64,000 nucleotides of DNA, from positions 1 to 64,000 of the forward strand of contig JAYPQE010000002.1 of the NCBI GenBank assembly GCA_038131795.1. Reading direction: 5' to 3'. Shown piece by piece: positions 52,023 through 61,966 of this stretch (its first letter is position 1; each line of letters opens with the position of its first letter). The notes under the pieces were generated by a model. The model was not told the DNA's origin and did no database searches. It saw only the letters and a list, made by a program, of their open reading frames with translations. The DNA comes from Eutrophobius brisbanensis. Lineage in GTDB: Bacteria > Pseudomonadota > Gammaproteobacteria > Eutrophobiales > Eutrophobiaceae. A program made the translations under genes and the position numbers.

Positions 52023-54980
52023 TTAGGTTTGTACCTGTATCTGGGCAAGGAGAATTTCATATTCTAATGGGATTTCACCATTTACTATAAAAATTTCTGC
52101 CATTTCATCACGCCAGTAGTCTAGCGCATTCTGATGCGCACCAGTTTTAATTAAGCCAATCAAAAACACGGTTTGTAGATATTTTTTTTGTTCTACATCG
52201 TTAAAGTGAAAGCCGGAAAGTAGTGTAGCTGACGTCCTGTTAATCTCATTATAATCTTTATTTGATATCGCCTGAAATAGCCTTAACCATGTGATATGCG
52301 AGTTGGTGTTCCGGTCTTCGTTACAGTCAGGATTAAAGGCCTCCAGCATTTCATTAATTTCTGGTTCAGTAAGATATGGCAATATTGAACTGAATATCAT
52401 ATAGACCGAGTCAATCCAGACTGTCCTATTATAATTTGTATTGCAGTTAGCTGCGGCTGCATTCAAAAAGTTCACACTGGCGATTGCCTCAATATTATTT
52501 TTGTCAAATACCTTGTCGCTGAAAAAACTGTATATATTTTCTGCCGCCTTAATCTGTGACGCATCGAAAAATTCTGTAGCGCTGAGTCTATAACGACGCG
52601 CAGGTAACTCTGTATACAAGAGATCCAATATTGGTATGTGGTTTACCCGAAGGTTTAATATCTGTTTAACATCTTCTTTGAGATATCTGGCCTTTGTCGC
52701 ATTTTGATCCAGGTATGGGAAAAAGTCAGAATTAATCGGGACAGGGGAGTGTGCAATATAGGCATTGAAAATATCCTGATCGCCCAAAAACCGTATAAGC
52801 ACGTCATCGATATTATTCACAAATATAGTTGCAAGCTGGCTTTTAATTTCAGGCGCATCAAAAATATCATCTCTTGCCATAGGAACTTCTCTATCATTAC
52901 TTGCAACTAACAACAGGTTGCCGTCATCAGCAAAATAAATACTATAATATGAAAACTCACTGGCAATGGCTTTAAGAACAGAGACCAGTAAGTCCAGGTT
53001 GAATTCATAAATATGAATCCACTGGACCAATTTGCCATTTGTGTTCAGATGTGAATTTACCGTTTTATAAAATTCCCTGGTAAACAGGCTGGATACACCA
53101 CTTACCCATGGATTGGATGGTTCCGAGATAATGACATCATATTTACTTTGATGTGTGGAAAAGTAGGTTTTTGCATCTTCTATATGGATATGGCTTCTAG
53201 GGTCGTTATAGACACGCTCAGTTTTCCTTCCATAGAGTTTTGCGCCTTCAACCATGGCGGATTCAATTTCAATGGTATCAACGCGGCTGACCCTGGGTGA
53301 ACCCAGAAGAACATGAGAAGTTAAGCCTGAACCAAGACCAATATTGGCGATTTCCTCTGCATCTGGATTGATGGTTAAAGGTAAGGCCCCCAGCAGGGTC
53401 ATGGTAGATTCATCGGTGGAGGGAGGTGCATCATCAGCAATGGACATGGCAGCATCTGGTTTACCATTGGTAATAATTGACAGACTGACATCCCTCCAGT
53501 TTGTAACACTCACAGAGGCAGTTCTCCCATCCTTATGATAGATAACTTCAGACCTGTAATCTGAGTCAGAAAGTCCGCCTCTGAAAACACTTGATGCCAT
53601 CAGACTGGTGTCAAACCGGGTAAATATAGCGATCAGGAAAATAGCCATGCCCGCTGTAAATATTGAATAGGCGGCAGGGCGAAAAGTAATATTTGTTATT
53701 ATGGACCGCAGCAGCAGAATACCAATGACGGCATCTATGATTGCGCCACTAATGATAGCGCCTTTTAGTGAGAATAAAGGCATACCTATAAATACTGTGA
53801 ATATGACACCAAAGATTGCGCCAATGGTATTGCTGGAATAGATTTGGCCAATACTCCTCTCACCGTGACCTCTATTTATAAGAATGTATGTGAATAATGG
53901 TAATGTCATCCCCGCACAAATGGTTGTTGGCAGCATAATGAGTAAGGCAATGGCATGGCTGGTAAGGTTATAAAGCAGGTAACCCTCGTCCGATTCCTTT
54001 AAAGCTGACATGAAAAAAGATTGCAGGTAGAAACTATTGTTGTAGAGGACGATGGTAAGCAGCGCGAAGCAAGCCATAATGATTTGAATCATGGCTGCGA
54101 AATAGACCGGGTTTTCCAGCTTTTCTATTCGCTTCCTGATCCAGAAACCACCAATACCCAGGCCCGTGATAAAGGCGCTTAACATTAATTCAAATGAATG
54201 GGTGCTCGCCCCCAGGACCATGGATAACATCCTGATCCAAGCGATTTCATATATGAATGACCCCATTCCAGTGAAAAAAGCAGCACAAAGAATCAATCTG
54301 ATCCAGTTATTTTGAATACTCTCTGTTGCTTTGACCTTTACTTCTGTGTCCTGGTCTTTGGCAATAAAATAGATGCTTATAGATATCAGGATATTAATTA
54401 AACCCGCCGTCAACATTGTTCCGGGCAACCCTGCCTTTGCAATCAGGTAAAATGCGCTAATCAATACCGCTGCTGCAGCACCAATGCTGTTTGTAAAATA
54501 TAAGAAAGAAATCGAGTGTCCCGGAGTATCAGGGAATTTCCTGATAAAACCGCCGCTCATTAATGGGAAAGTGGTGCCAAGTAATATCGATTGGGGCAGT
54601 ATCAGTAACGATGCAATAAATGTTTTATATACATACACCATTCCCGTCGCACCAATTTCTGGAATGATTGAATTGAATGAAATGTCGTAGGCAAAGTTAT
54701 ATATCGTGTGAAATAACAGCCCAATTATACCTATAACACCTTCAATCAGGGCATAGCCCATCAGCATGTTTTGAATTCTATTACCGTAACGGCTTATGAG
54801 CCATGCGCCCAGCGCCATGCCGCCCATAAAAATAATTAATACCATGCTTTGGGCATAGGCGGCGTGGCCGAGAAACTGTTTAAGATAATGTGACCATACC
54901 GATTCGTATATAAGACCTGTCGCTCCAGAAAGGGCAAATACTAACAATAATATTTTTTGTTGGTTATTTTGTTGGTTCAT
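52023..54980 (-). CDS. Fused multi-membrane transporter-like / spermidine-synthase-like protein, copy A
   Basis: This is a 985-residue protein in three parts. Residues about 1-450 hold some 12-14 membrane segments in an MFS-like arrangement (start: LSGATGLIYESVWSHYLK). Residues about 460-700 resemble the spermidine/spermine synthase fold, with the SAM-type glycine loop ANIGLGSGLTSH near 543, DTIEIESAMVEGA, DPRSHIHIEDAKTYF and IISEPSNPWVSG near 617. The SynS catalytic Asp position (DxxDP in SpeE) reads EPSNP, so polyamine synthesis is doubtful. Residues about 790-985 are helical, with Cys near 846 and 886. It lies 42 bases after its paralogue, copy B, and is probably co-transcribed. Substrate unknown. 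Confidence 0.8.
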   Translation of the reverse strand: MNQQNNQQKILLLVFALSGATGLIYESVWSHYLKQFLGHAAYAQSMVLIIFMGGMALGAWLISRYGNRIQNMLMGYALIEGVIGIIGLLFHTIYNFAYDISFNSIIPEIGATGMVYVYKTFIASLLILPQSILLGTTFPLMSGGFIRKFPDTPGHSISFLYFTNSIGAAAAVLISAFYLIAKAGLPGTMLTAGLINILISISIYFIAKDQDTEVKVKATESIQNNWIRLILCAAFFTGMGSFIYEIAWIRMLSMVLGASTHSFELMLSAFITGLGIGGFWIRKRIEKLENPVYFAAMIQIIMACFALLTIVLYNNSFYLQSFFMSALKESDEGYLLYNLTSHAIALLIMLPTTICAGMTLPLFTYILINRGHGERSIGQIYSSNTIGAIFGVIFTVFIGMPLFSLKGAIISGAIIDAVIGILLLRSIITNITFRPAAYSIFTAGMAIFLIAIFTRFDTSLMASSVFRGGLSDSDYRSEVIYHKDGRTASVSVTNWRDVSLSIITNGKPDAAMSIADDAPPSTDESTMTLLGALPLTINPDAEEIANIGLGSGLTSHVLLGSPRVSRVDTIEIESAMVEGAKLYGRKTERVYNDPRSHIHIEDAKTYFSTHQSKYDVIISEPSNPWVSGVSSLFTREFYKTVNSHLNTNGKLVQWIHIYEFNLDLLVSVLKAIASEFSYYSIYFADDGNLLLVASNDREVPMARDDIFDAPEIKSQLATIFVNNIDDVLIRFLGDQDIFNAYIAHSPVPINSDFFPYLDQNATKARYLKEDVKQILNLRVNHIPILDLLYTELPARRYRLSATEFFDASQIKAAENIYSFFSDKVFDKNNIEAIASVNFLNAAAANCNTNYNRTVWIDSVYMIFSSILPYLTEPEINEMLEAFNPDCNEDRNTNSHITWLRLFQAISNKDYNEINRTSATLLSGFHFNDVEQKKYLQTVFLIGLIKTGAHQNALDYWRDEMAEIFIVNGEIPLEYEILLAQIQVQT

Positions 54981-55022
54981 CGCGCCCAGTTCATATTACG
55001 GGTATAACGATCAATAGAGTCA

Positions 55023-57992
55023 TTATAGATTTTTATTAAGCCTGTATTCTATCATTGCCAGCAACAATTTAATTTCCAGTGAAAAATCTTCATTTTCTGC
55101 AAATATCATCATCACATCATAATTCCACGCATCCATTGCCCGTTGATATTCACCCAGGTTTATCAGACTCACAAGTTTTGCTGTGTGAAGAAACCGTTTG
55201 TGAAATAAATCCAGGTTTGTATCTGTTGATAGTAGCCGGGAGGCTATTTCTAACGTTGAATCAGGCTCGCGTGATCCAAGTGAATGATATAATGCCAGCC
55301 AGTCCATTTCGTGTTCTGCCAGTACAGGTATTGTGCAGTCTGGCGTGATGCGATCTTTAATATCATCTATTTCAGCTAAACTTAGATATGCTGTTGTTGT
55401 GGTTATAACTGAGAAAAATGAGTCCAGCCAGAGCAATTCGTCGTGTTCAACATCACAACTATCTGCGATATTCAGGAGGTGTTTGATCGCGGAGTAATAG
55501 CTGGAGTCATCTATGTTTTGGCCAGTCATGACCATTGAATACACCTGGTTTGCCCTGTTGCCAAAACTCATGCTAGTGATTGTGTTGTCTGTATAAGACA
55601 GGTGTTTGAACGACTGATTTCCTTTGTTGTAGATGAAATCCATGATGGGAACCGCATTCAGACGGATGTTGAGTAAATCATCGATATTATTTTTCAGAAA
55701 CCGGTGCCTTGGCGCATGTAGATCGAGGATCGGGTAATAATCTGAATTGGCAGGAATGGGGTAATCCGATATGTAAGGGTTATACAATGATTGGTCACCC
55801 AAAAACCTGAACTGAATATCCTGAATATTTAAAATGTCAATTTCAGATAATGATAAAGCGAGTTTTTCATTGTCAAAAATGCTGGATGAGGGTTGTGAAA
55901 CCGGATTGTCCAGGCTGGCAACCAGGATAAGATTCTCTTTATCAGTGAAGTAGATAGAATAGTATGGATAGACTGAAGAAAGCGATTTCAGTATCGATAT
56001 CAATAGACTGATATCAAACTCATAGGTGTGTATCCATTGTACAAACAATCCCCCATCGGCAAGGTTATCTTTAGTGACCTGGTAAAATTCATGCGTAAAT
56101 AAACTGGAGACGCCACTTACCCAGGGGTTGGATGGTTCTGAAAATATTAAATCGTATTTTTCCTTTGATAAGGATAAAAAAGTCCGGGCATCTTCAATAT
56201 ATATCTTACTTCTGGGGTCGTCAAAGGTATTGATGGTCTCCGGGATAAAATGCCTGGCACCTTCCACCATGGCAGTTTCAATTTCAATAGTATCAATTCT
56301 CTTTATATTTGGTGAGTAAAGTGCCGTATGTGCTGTTAATCCTGATCCCATGCCTATATTGGCCGCATATTGAGCTTCATTGTGAATGGCCATGGGGATT
56401 ACAGCGATCAATTTCATCGTTATTTCATCAAGCCTCGGTGGTAAATCCGGATTCATGGTAATGGACGCATCGGGTTTACCATTGGTTGCTATAAGTTTTA
56501 TGTCTTCATTATGAGCAACAACTGAGATTGAAGCAGTCTTGCCGTCCTTGTGATAAATGACATTAGTTCCGGACTCCCAGTTGTAATGCCCATGACGAAA
56601 AACACCAGATGCCATTCTGTTTAGATCAAATTGAAAGGACATATTGGCAATAAGTACACATGAAATAATGGAGGCAAAAACCGGTTTTGCGATCTTTAAA
56701 GATTGTTTGTTTAGTGATTTGCTGATCAGCAGAAAGCCGATAAGTATGTCGATTATTGCACCAAACAGGATTGTGTTCTTAAGGCCCAATACCGGCATGC
56801 CGATAAATATTGTAAATAAGATACCTGTGATTGCACCTATGGTATTGCTCGAATATACAAGCCCGATATTTTTTTCCTGATGATTTTCTCTCAATAATAT
56901 ATAGGTAAATAAAGGCAGGGTCATGCCGGCACAAATTGTGGTCGGGAGCATGATGAAAAGTGCAATACCATGATTCGTGATATTAAATAATGTATAACCC
57001 TGTTCGTTTATATCCAGGGCCTGATATAAAAAGCCCATAATTTCAAAACTGTATCCGTACAGGAAAACTGTTGCGAATGCGAATAAGCCCATAACAACTT
57101 GGACTATGCCCGCATAGGTAACAGGAGACTTAATATTATCGATTCGTGTCCTGATCCAGTATCCACCAAGTGCAAGTCCTGTTATAAAGGCACTCAACAT
57201 GATTTCAAATGAATGGGTACTTGAACCCATTACCATAGATAGCATTCGTATCCATGCTATTTCGTAAACAAATGAAGCAAGTCCGGTACAGAAGGATGCA
57301 ACCAGGAGAATATATGGCCAGCCAAGGCCAATGGGTTTCTTATCGGTATCAAATAGTTTCTGGGGTTTTTTACCTGCCAGGAAATATGTCGTGATCGCGA
57401 TGGCTATATTCAGTAAGCCCGCAGAAAATATAGACCCGGGCAAACCGACAGCACTGATTAAATAGAATGTAATGACGAGCAGAGCAATTGCAGCCCCTAT
57501 GCTATTTGCAAAATATAATAATGATATTGATTTGCCCGGGGATTCAGTTTGGAATCGTACAAATCCACTGCACATTAAGGGGAAAGTTGTGCCTAATAAA
57601 ACTGACTGTGGCAATATCAGTAATGCAGCGACTAAAATTTTATAGCTATTGGTAAATAGACCTGAGTTAAGTCCCGGAATAATGACTTCGTATGAAAGAG
57701 TATTAATAAATACAAATACGTCATGAAAAATCAGGCCGAACAGGCCTATGCCCCCCTCTATGATTGCATACGCCAGTAGGGGGTATTCGATTTTGTGACT
57801 TATTCTCGATACCAGCCATGCGCCCAGTGCCATTCCACCCATGAAGATGATTAATACCAGGGCCTGGGCATAGGCAGCATGCCCAAGAAAGATTTTTAGA
57901 TAATGGGACCAGATTGATTCATATATCAGGCCTGAAAAACCGGACAGAAAAAAAATAAATAATAAGATGCGTCCCACCAGGCCGATATTCAT
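55023..57992 (-). CDS. Fused multi-membrane transporter-like / spermidine-synthase-like protein, copy B
   Basis: This 989-residue paralogue of copy A has the same three parts in the same places: a membrane region opening with LSGFSGLIYESIWSHYLK, a spermidine-synthase-like domain (ANIGMGSGLTAH, DTIEIETAMVEGA, SEPSNPWVSGVSSLF), and a helical C-terminal domain with Cys near 845 and 885. The two are alike along their whole length, so this is a duplication of a complete gene. They differ at many positions, so it is not recent. It starts 64 bases after sucD, and read-through from sucCD is possible. No function can be assigned with confidence. Confidence 0.8.
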   Translation of the reverse strand: MNIGLVGRILLFIFFLSGFSGLIYESIWSHYLKIFLGHAAYAQALVLIIFMGGMALGAWLVSRISHKIEYPLLAYAIIEGGIGLFGLIFHDVFVFINTLSYEVIIPGLNSGLFTNSYKILVAALLILPQSVLLGTTFPLMCSGFVRFQTESPGKSISLLYFANSIGAAIALLVITFYLISAVGLPGSIFSAGLLNIAIAITTYFLAGKKPQKLFDTDKKPIGLGWPYILLVASFCTGLASFVYEIAWIRMLSMVMGSSTHSFEIMLSAFITGLALGGYWIRTRIDNIKSPVTYAGIVQVVMGLFAFATVFLYGYSFEIMGFLYQALDINEQGYTLFNITNHGIALFIMLPTTICAGMTLPLFTYILLRENHQEKNIGLVYSSNTIGAITGILFTIFIGMPVLGLKNTILFGAIIDILIGFLLISKSLNKQSLKIAKPVFASIISCVLIANMSFQFDLNRMASGVFRHGHYNWESGTNVIYHKDGKTASISVVAHNEDIKLIATNGKPDASITMNPDLPPRLDEITMKLIAVIPMAIHNEAQYAANIGMGSGLTAHTALYSPNIKRIDTIEIETAMVEGARHFIPETINTFDDPRSKIYIEDARTFLSLSKEKYDLIFSEPSNPWVSGVSSLFTHEFYQVTKDNLADGGLFVQWIHTYEFDISLLISILKSLSSVYPYYSIYFTDKENLILVASLDNPVSQPSSSIFDNEKLALSLSEIDILNIQDIQFRFLGDQSLYNPYISDYPIPANSDYYPILDLHAPRHRFLKNNIDDLLNIRLNAVPIMDFIYNKGNQSFKHLSYTDNTITSMSFGNRANQVYSMVMTGQNIDDSSYYSAIKHLLNIADSCDVEHDELLWLDSFFSVITTTTAYLSLAEIDDIKDRITPDCTIPVLAEHEMDWLALYHSLGSREPDSTLEIASRLLSTDTNLDLFHKRFLHTAKLVSLINLGEYQRAMDAWNYDVMMIFAENEDFSLEIKLLLAMIEYRLNKNL

Positions 57993-58056
57993 AATTAGTA
58001 AAAATGCTTACATATGTTGCACATGACTATCCAGCCTGGTGGGTGGTTAATATTGA

Positions 58057-58926
58057 TTAGAGATTTTCCGCAATAGTTTTACCCAAGACTGCTGGTGAAC
58101 TGACTGTGTGAACGCCTGCAGCTTCCAGGGCTGCGAATTTATCATCTGCCGTGCCTTTTCCGCCTGAAATGATTGCGCCGGCATGGCCCATTCGTTTCCC
58201 AGGTGGTGCCGTCACACCGGCAATATACCCCACAATCGGTTTGGTCACATTGGATTTAATGTAATCGGCGGCTTCCTCTTCGGCAGTACCGCCAATTTCT
58301 CCGACCATGATGATACCCTTGGTATCTTCATCTTCCTGAAATAACTTCAGACAATCTATGAAGTTCATACCGTGAATTGGATCACCGCCAATACCTATGC
58401 ATGTACTTTGCCCCAACTTCGCGAGCGTGGTTTGATGTACTGCTTCATAGGTTAATGTACCGGATCTGGAAACAATTCCTATACTGCCTGGTGTATGGAT
58501 ATTACCTGGCATAATCCCTATTTTGCACTGTCCAGGGGTAATTATACCCGGGCAGTTTGGTCCGATAAGTCTTGTACCTGGAAACAATTCCAGGCTGGCC
58601 CTGACCTTGAGCATATCTAACACTGGAATACCTTCGGTAATACACACGATGAGCTGGATTCCTCCATCGGCCGCCTCCATGATTGCTTCAGCAGCAAAGG
58701 CTGCTGGAACCATTATCATAGTTGCATTTGCGCCGGTTTCATTTACCGCTTCGGCCACAGTATTAAAAACCGGTCTATCCAGGTGTTTTTGTCCACCTCT
58801 ACCTGGTGTAATTCCACCTACGACGTTTGTGCCATACTCAATGGCTTGTTCTGCATGGAATGTCCCCTGTTTGCCAGTAAATCCCTGGACTATTAGTTTT
58901 GTATTATTATCAACCAGGACAGCCAT
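58057..58926 (-). CDS. sucD: Succinyl-CoA synthetase alpha subunit SucD
   Basis: SucD is the CoA-binding alpha subunit; with SucC it makes ATP or GTP from succinyl-CoA in the TCA cycle. Seen are VQGFTGKQGTFHAEQAI at the start, GPNCPGIITPGQCKIGIMP, GGDPIHGMNFIDCLKLF, VGEIGGTAEEEAADYI and GHAGAIISGGKGTADDK, the last holding the phosphorylated His. The 289-residue length is standard. It starts two bases after sucC. Confidence 0.98.
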   Translation of the reverse strand: MAVLVDNNTKLIVQGFTGKQGTFHAEQAIEYGTNVVGGITPGRGGQKHLDRPVFNTVAEAVNETGANATMIMVPAAFAAEAIMEAADGGIQLIVCITEGIPVLDMLKVRASLELFPGTRLIGPNCPGIITPGQCKIGIMPGNIHTPGSIGIVSRSGTLTYEAVHQTTLAKLGQSTCIGIGGDPIHGMNFIDCLKLFQEDEDTKGIIMVGEIGGTAEEEAADYIKSNVTKPIVGYIAGVTAPPGKRMGHAGAIISGGKGTADDKFAALEAAGVHTVSSPAVLGKTIAENL

Positions 58927-58928
58927 GA

Positions 58929-60098
58929 TTAGTTTCCTCCTTTAGATGCTTCGACGACCTTGTTTGCTGCATCTGTAAGATCATCTGCAGATATAATCTT
59001 CAAATCGCTTTCGTCTAGTAGTTGTTTGCCTTCATTTACATTAGTGCCCTGTAATCTCACTACAACTGGTACATTAACACCAACCTCTTTTACAGCATGA
59101 ATGATGCCTTCTGCGATCAGATCACACCGAACAATTCCTCCAAAAATATTGACCAGGATTGCTTTAACTTTTGAGTCAGACACAATCAGTTTGAATGCTT
59201 CAGATACCCTTTCCTTGGTTGCACCACCGCCGACATCCAGAAAGTTTGCTGGCTCTCCGCCATGAAGCTTGATGATGTCCATGGTTGCCATGGCCAATCC
59301 TGCACCATTAACCATACATGCGATATTGCCATCCAGGGCAACAAAATTCAGATCAAATCGTTTTGCCGCATTCTCTTTTTCATTTTCCTGACTTTCATCC
59401 CGCAGAGATTCCATGTCTTTTTGTCTGAATATGGCGTTGTCCTCTACTGACACTTTGGCATCAAGTGCTTCTATATCACCATTCGTGGTAATAATTAATG
59501 GATTGATTTCAACGAGACTGAGATCTTTTTCGGTAAATAACTTATACAGGCCATGAATTGAGACGGACAACTGTTTACGTTGATGATCATTCAGTTCCAG
59601 TTCAAAGCCTAACTTTCGGCACTGGTATTCCTGTACACCGAGAATAGGGTTTATAAAAAATGTAAATATCTTTTCAGGTTCAGTCGCTGCAACTTCTTCA
59701 ATGTCCATGCCTCCGGCCCTGGAACCCATTACAACAATCCGTCTTTTACTCCTGTCAACCAACATTCCCAGATATAACTCAGACTCAATGTCGGACATTG
59801 TCTGGATTAGTACGCAATTAACCGGATTGCCTTCAGGCCCTGATTGTTTGGTTATCAAGCGGGTCCCAAGCATTGCACTGGCGTATTCTTTTACTTCATC
59901 AATGCTTCTTGCCAGCTTTACACCACCGGCTTTACCTCTTCCCCCAGCGTGGACCTGGGCTTTTACGACCCAGCCTTCGCCACCCAGTGTTTTAGCATTT
60001 TGTTCCGCTTCCTCGACGGTATAAGCCGGAAGACCATGAGAGACAGGAATTCCGTAATTGTTGAATAGTTGTTTTGCTTGATATTCGTGAAGATTCAT
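58929..60098 (-). CDS. sucC: Succinyl-CoA synthetase beta subunit SucC
   Basis: SucC is the nucleotide-binding beta subunit. The ATP-grasp half starts MNLHEYQAKQLFNNYGIP and has VVKAQVHAGGRGKAGGVKLA; the C-terminal CoA-ligase half has MVNGAGLAMATMDIIKLHGGEPANF-type residues, DVGGGATKERV and NIFGGIVRCDLIAEGI. The 389-residue length is standard. It diverges from pilS across 260 bases. sucCD next to pilSR is the arrangement I recall from Xanthomonas and Xylella. Confidence 0.98.
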   Translation of the reverse strand: MNLHEYQAKQLFNNYGIPVSHGLPAYTVEEAEQNAKTLGGEGWVVKAQVHAGGRGKAGGVKLARSIDEVKEYASAMLGTRLITKQSGPEGNPVNCVLIQTMSDIESELYLGMLVDRSKRRIVVMGSRAGGMDIEEVAATEPEKIFTFFINPILGVQEYQCRKLGFELELNDHQRKQLSVSIHGLYKLFTEKDLSLVEINPLIITTNGDIEALDAKVSVEDNAIFRQKDMESLRDESQENEKENAAKRFDLNFVALDGNIACMVNGAGLAMATMDIIKLHGGEPANFLDVGGGATKERVSEAFKLIVSDSKVKAILVNIFGGIVRCDLIAEGIIHAVKEVGVNVPVVVRLQGTNVNEGKQLLDESDLKIISADDLTDAANKVVEASKGGN

Positions 60099-60358
60099 CT
60101 TGATCCCTTTTAATTGTTGATGATTTAACTACCCGGATATAAATAATGTCAGTAAAATCCTGAGTGCAAGCACGGGATTTTAAACAATTAACTCAAATAT
60201 TCCTAGAAATATGGCCGATATTGCGAAAAATTGTTATCTCGATAGCGGACCTGGACCAATGCTATGCGGTTGAAAGAGAGGGGCGACAAACAAATAAAAC
60301 TCGGTATTGAAGTTAAATAATTGCTTATTCGTTAGTTAATTCATTATAAATCACACCT
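60099..60358. other. Divergent intergenic region between sucC and pilS
   Basis: 260 bases with no gene. It must hold promoters for both directions. Only weak candidates are visible, such as TTGCAC on the minus strand (60169-60164), and TTGCTT (60321) with TATAAA (60345) on the plus strand. The latter would leave pilS nearly leaderless. No repeat or strong hairpin is seen. Confidence 0.5.
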
Positions 60359-61966
60359 ATGAACATACAGCCCGGCAAATTCCATCCAAATTCGAACACC
60401 TGGGGTGCGCTGACTTATTATAATCTTTATCGCTTTCTGATTTCTTTTCTATTTGTTGCGCTCTACTGGATTAGCCAGTTACCCGAGCCACTTGGTATCT
60501 ATGACAGACTGGTATTTGCAATATCTGCACATTTTTATCTTTTGGTTTCAATAATTGCGTTTATTTTTATTCAGATCAAAAAACCACCATTTAACTACCA
60601 GGTTACCATTCAGATCATCCTGGAGATTTTAATAATCGATCTATTTATTTATTCCAGTGCGGGTCTAAATAGTGGGTTTGGAATGTTACATGTAATATCC
60701 ATCGCAGGGGGTAGTTTACTCCTTCCCGGCAGGATAGGGTTTTTCTTTGCAGCAATTGCAGCATTATCAGTACTCGGACACGAAGTGTATCTGCAATTAT
60801 CAGTTTTTCGAGCTTCACCCAATTATATTCATGCAGGTTTTTTGGGGATCACATATTTTCTAACAGCATTTATCAGCCACCTGCTCGCCAACAGGATTGA
60901 AAAAACAGAAGCGCTTGCAGAAAAGCAGGCAATTGATCTGGAAAACCTTGCCAGATTGAATGAACATATTGTCCAGCGCCTGCATTCTGGAATTATTGTA
61001 CTGGATGATGAATATAAGATCAGACTTGCAAATGAATCAGCGAGTAATTTACTGGGTGTTCATGGCAAGCTTGTTGATAATGATCTGGATAATTATTTTC
61101 CAAAATTAAAGTCTTCAATTACGGAGTGGATGGAGCATAGCGGCGGCTCTTCTTTTATTCTAAAACCGGATTCTGGTCAAACTGAATTGCAGATATCATT
61201 GATAAAAATATACTTGGAAAACAAGTCAGAAGTTCTTGTGTTTTTGGATGATGTGTCAACACTACGGCAACATGCACAAAAATTAAAGCTGGCCTCTTTA
61301 GGAAGATTGACTGCCAGTATCGCCCATGAAGTCCGTAATCCACTCGGGGCAATCAGTCATGCCGCACAACTATTACGTGAATCTATAGATGTTAAGGATG
61401 AAGAAAAAAGGCTGGTTTCAATCATCACCGACCAATCAACAAGGGTAAACAGCATCATAGAGAGTGTATTAAGTATCAGTAGACGAGAAAGGTCTGTCGT
61501 ATCACCAGTAAATCTATTCAACTGGTTAGAAGAATTTGTACAGGAAATATCAGGCAGAATGTTTTTAAATGCAGGTGATATCACAGTGGAATGTAATAAC
61601 AAGGATGTAATAGCCAATATTGATTCAGGTCAGTTATTCCAGATTATGTGGAATATCTGTGAAAATGGGTTGAGATATAGCACTCATTCACCCTATCTTG
61701 TATTACGTTGTGACATTCATCACGATTCATCAAGACCTTATATTGATATCATAGATAGCGGAAATGGTATAAGTGATGAATTGGCTGAAAATTTATTTGA
61801 ACCATTTTTTACGACAGAAAAAACAGGGACGGGACTTGGATTGTTTATCGCCCGTGAATTATGTGAAGCTAATCAGGCATCATTAATATTACATAAAAAT
61901 GATCATAATGGGTGTGTTTTCAGGATCAATTTTTCACATCCAGATAAGCGACAGGAGTTGTATTGA
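60359..61966 (+). CDS. pilS: Two-component sensor histidine kinase PilS
   Basis: PilS senses pilin levels in the inner membrane and controls PilR, which activates pilin transcription. Six membrane segments occupy about residues 20-180, then a PAS domain (about 200-305, with GIIVLDDEYKIRLANES), the HisKA domain with the phospho-acceptor in ASIAHEVRNPLGAISHAAQLL-type sequence (His near 325), and the ATPase domain (NICENGLRYS as N box, DSGNGISDE and GTGLGLFIARE as G boxes). The 535-residue length is normal. It overlaps pilR by four bases. Confidence 0.93.
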   Translation: MNIQPGKFHPNSNTWGALTYYNLYRFLISFLFVALYWISQLPEPLGIYDRLVFAISAHFYLLVSIIAFIFIQIKKPPFNYQVTIQIILEILIIDLFIYSSAGLNSGFGMLHVISIAGGSLLLPGRIGFFFAAIAALSVLGHEVYLQLSVFRASPNYIHAGFLGITYFLTAFISHLLANRIEKTEALAEKQAIDLENLARLNEHIVQRLHSGIIVLDDEYKIRLANESASNLLGVHGKLVDNDLDNYFPKLKSSITEWMEHSGGSSFILKPDSGQTELQISLIKIYLENKSEVLVFLDDVSTLRQHAQKLKLASLGRLTASIAHEVRNPLGAISHAAQLLRESIDVKDEEKRLVSIITDQSTRVNSIIESVLSISRRERSVVSPVNLFNWLEEFVQEISGRMFLNAGDITVECNNKDVIANIDSGQLFQIMWNICENGLRYSTHSPYLVLRCDIHHDSSRPYIDIIDSGNGISDELAENLFEPFFTTEKTGTGLGLFIARELCEANQASLILHKNDHNGCVFRINFSHPDKRQELY

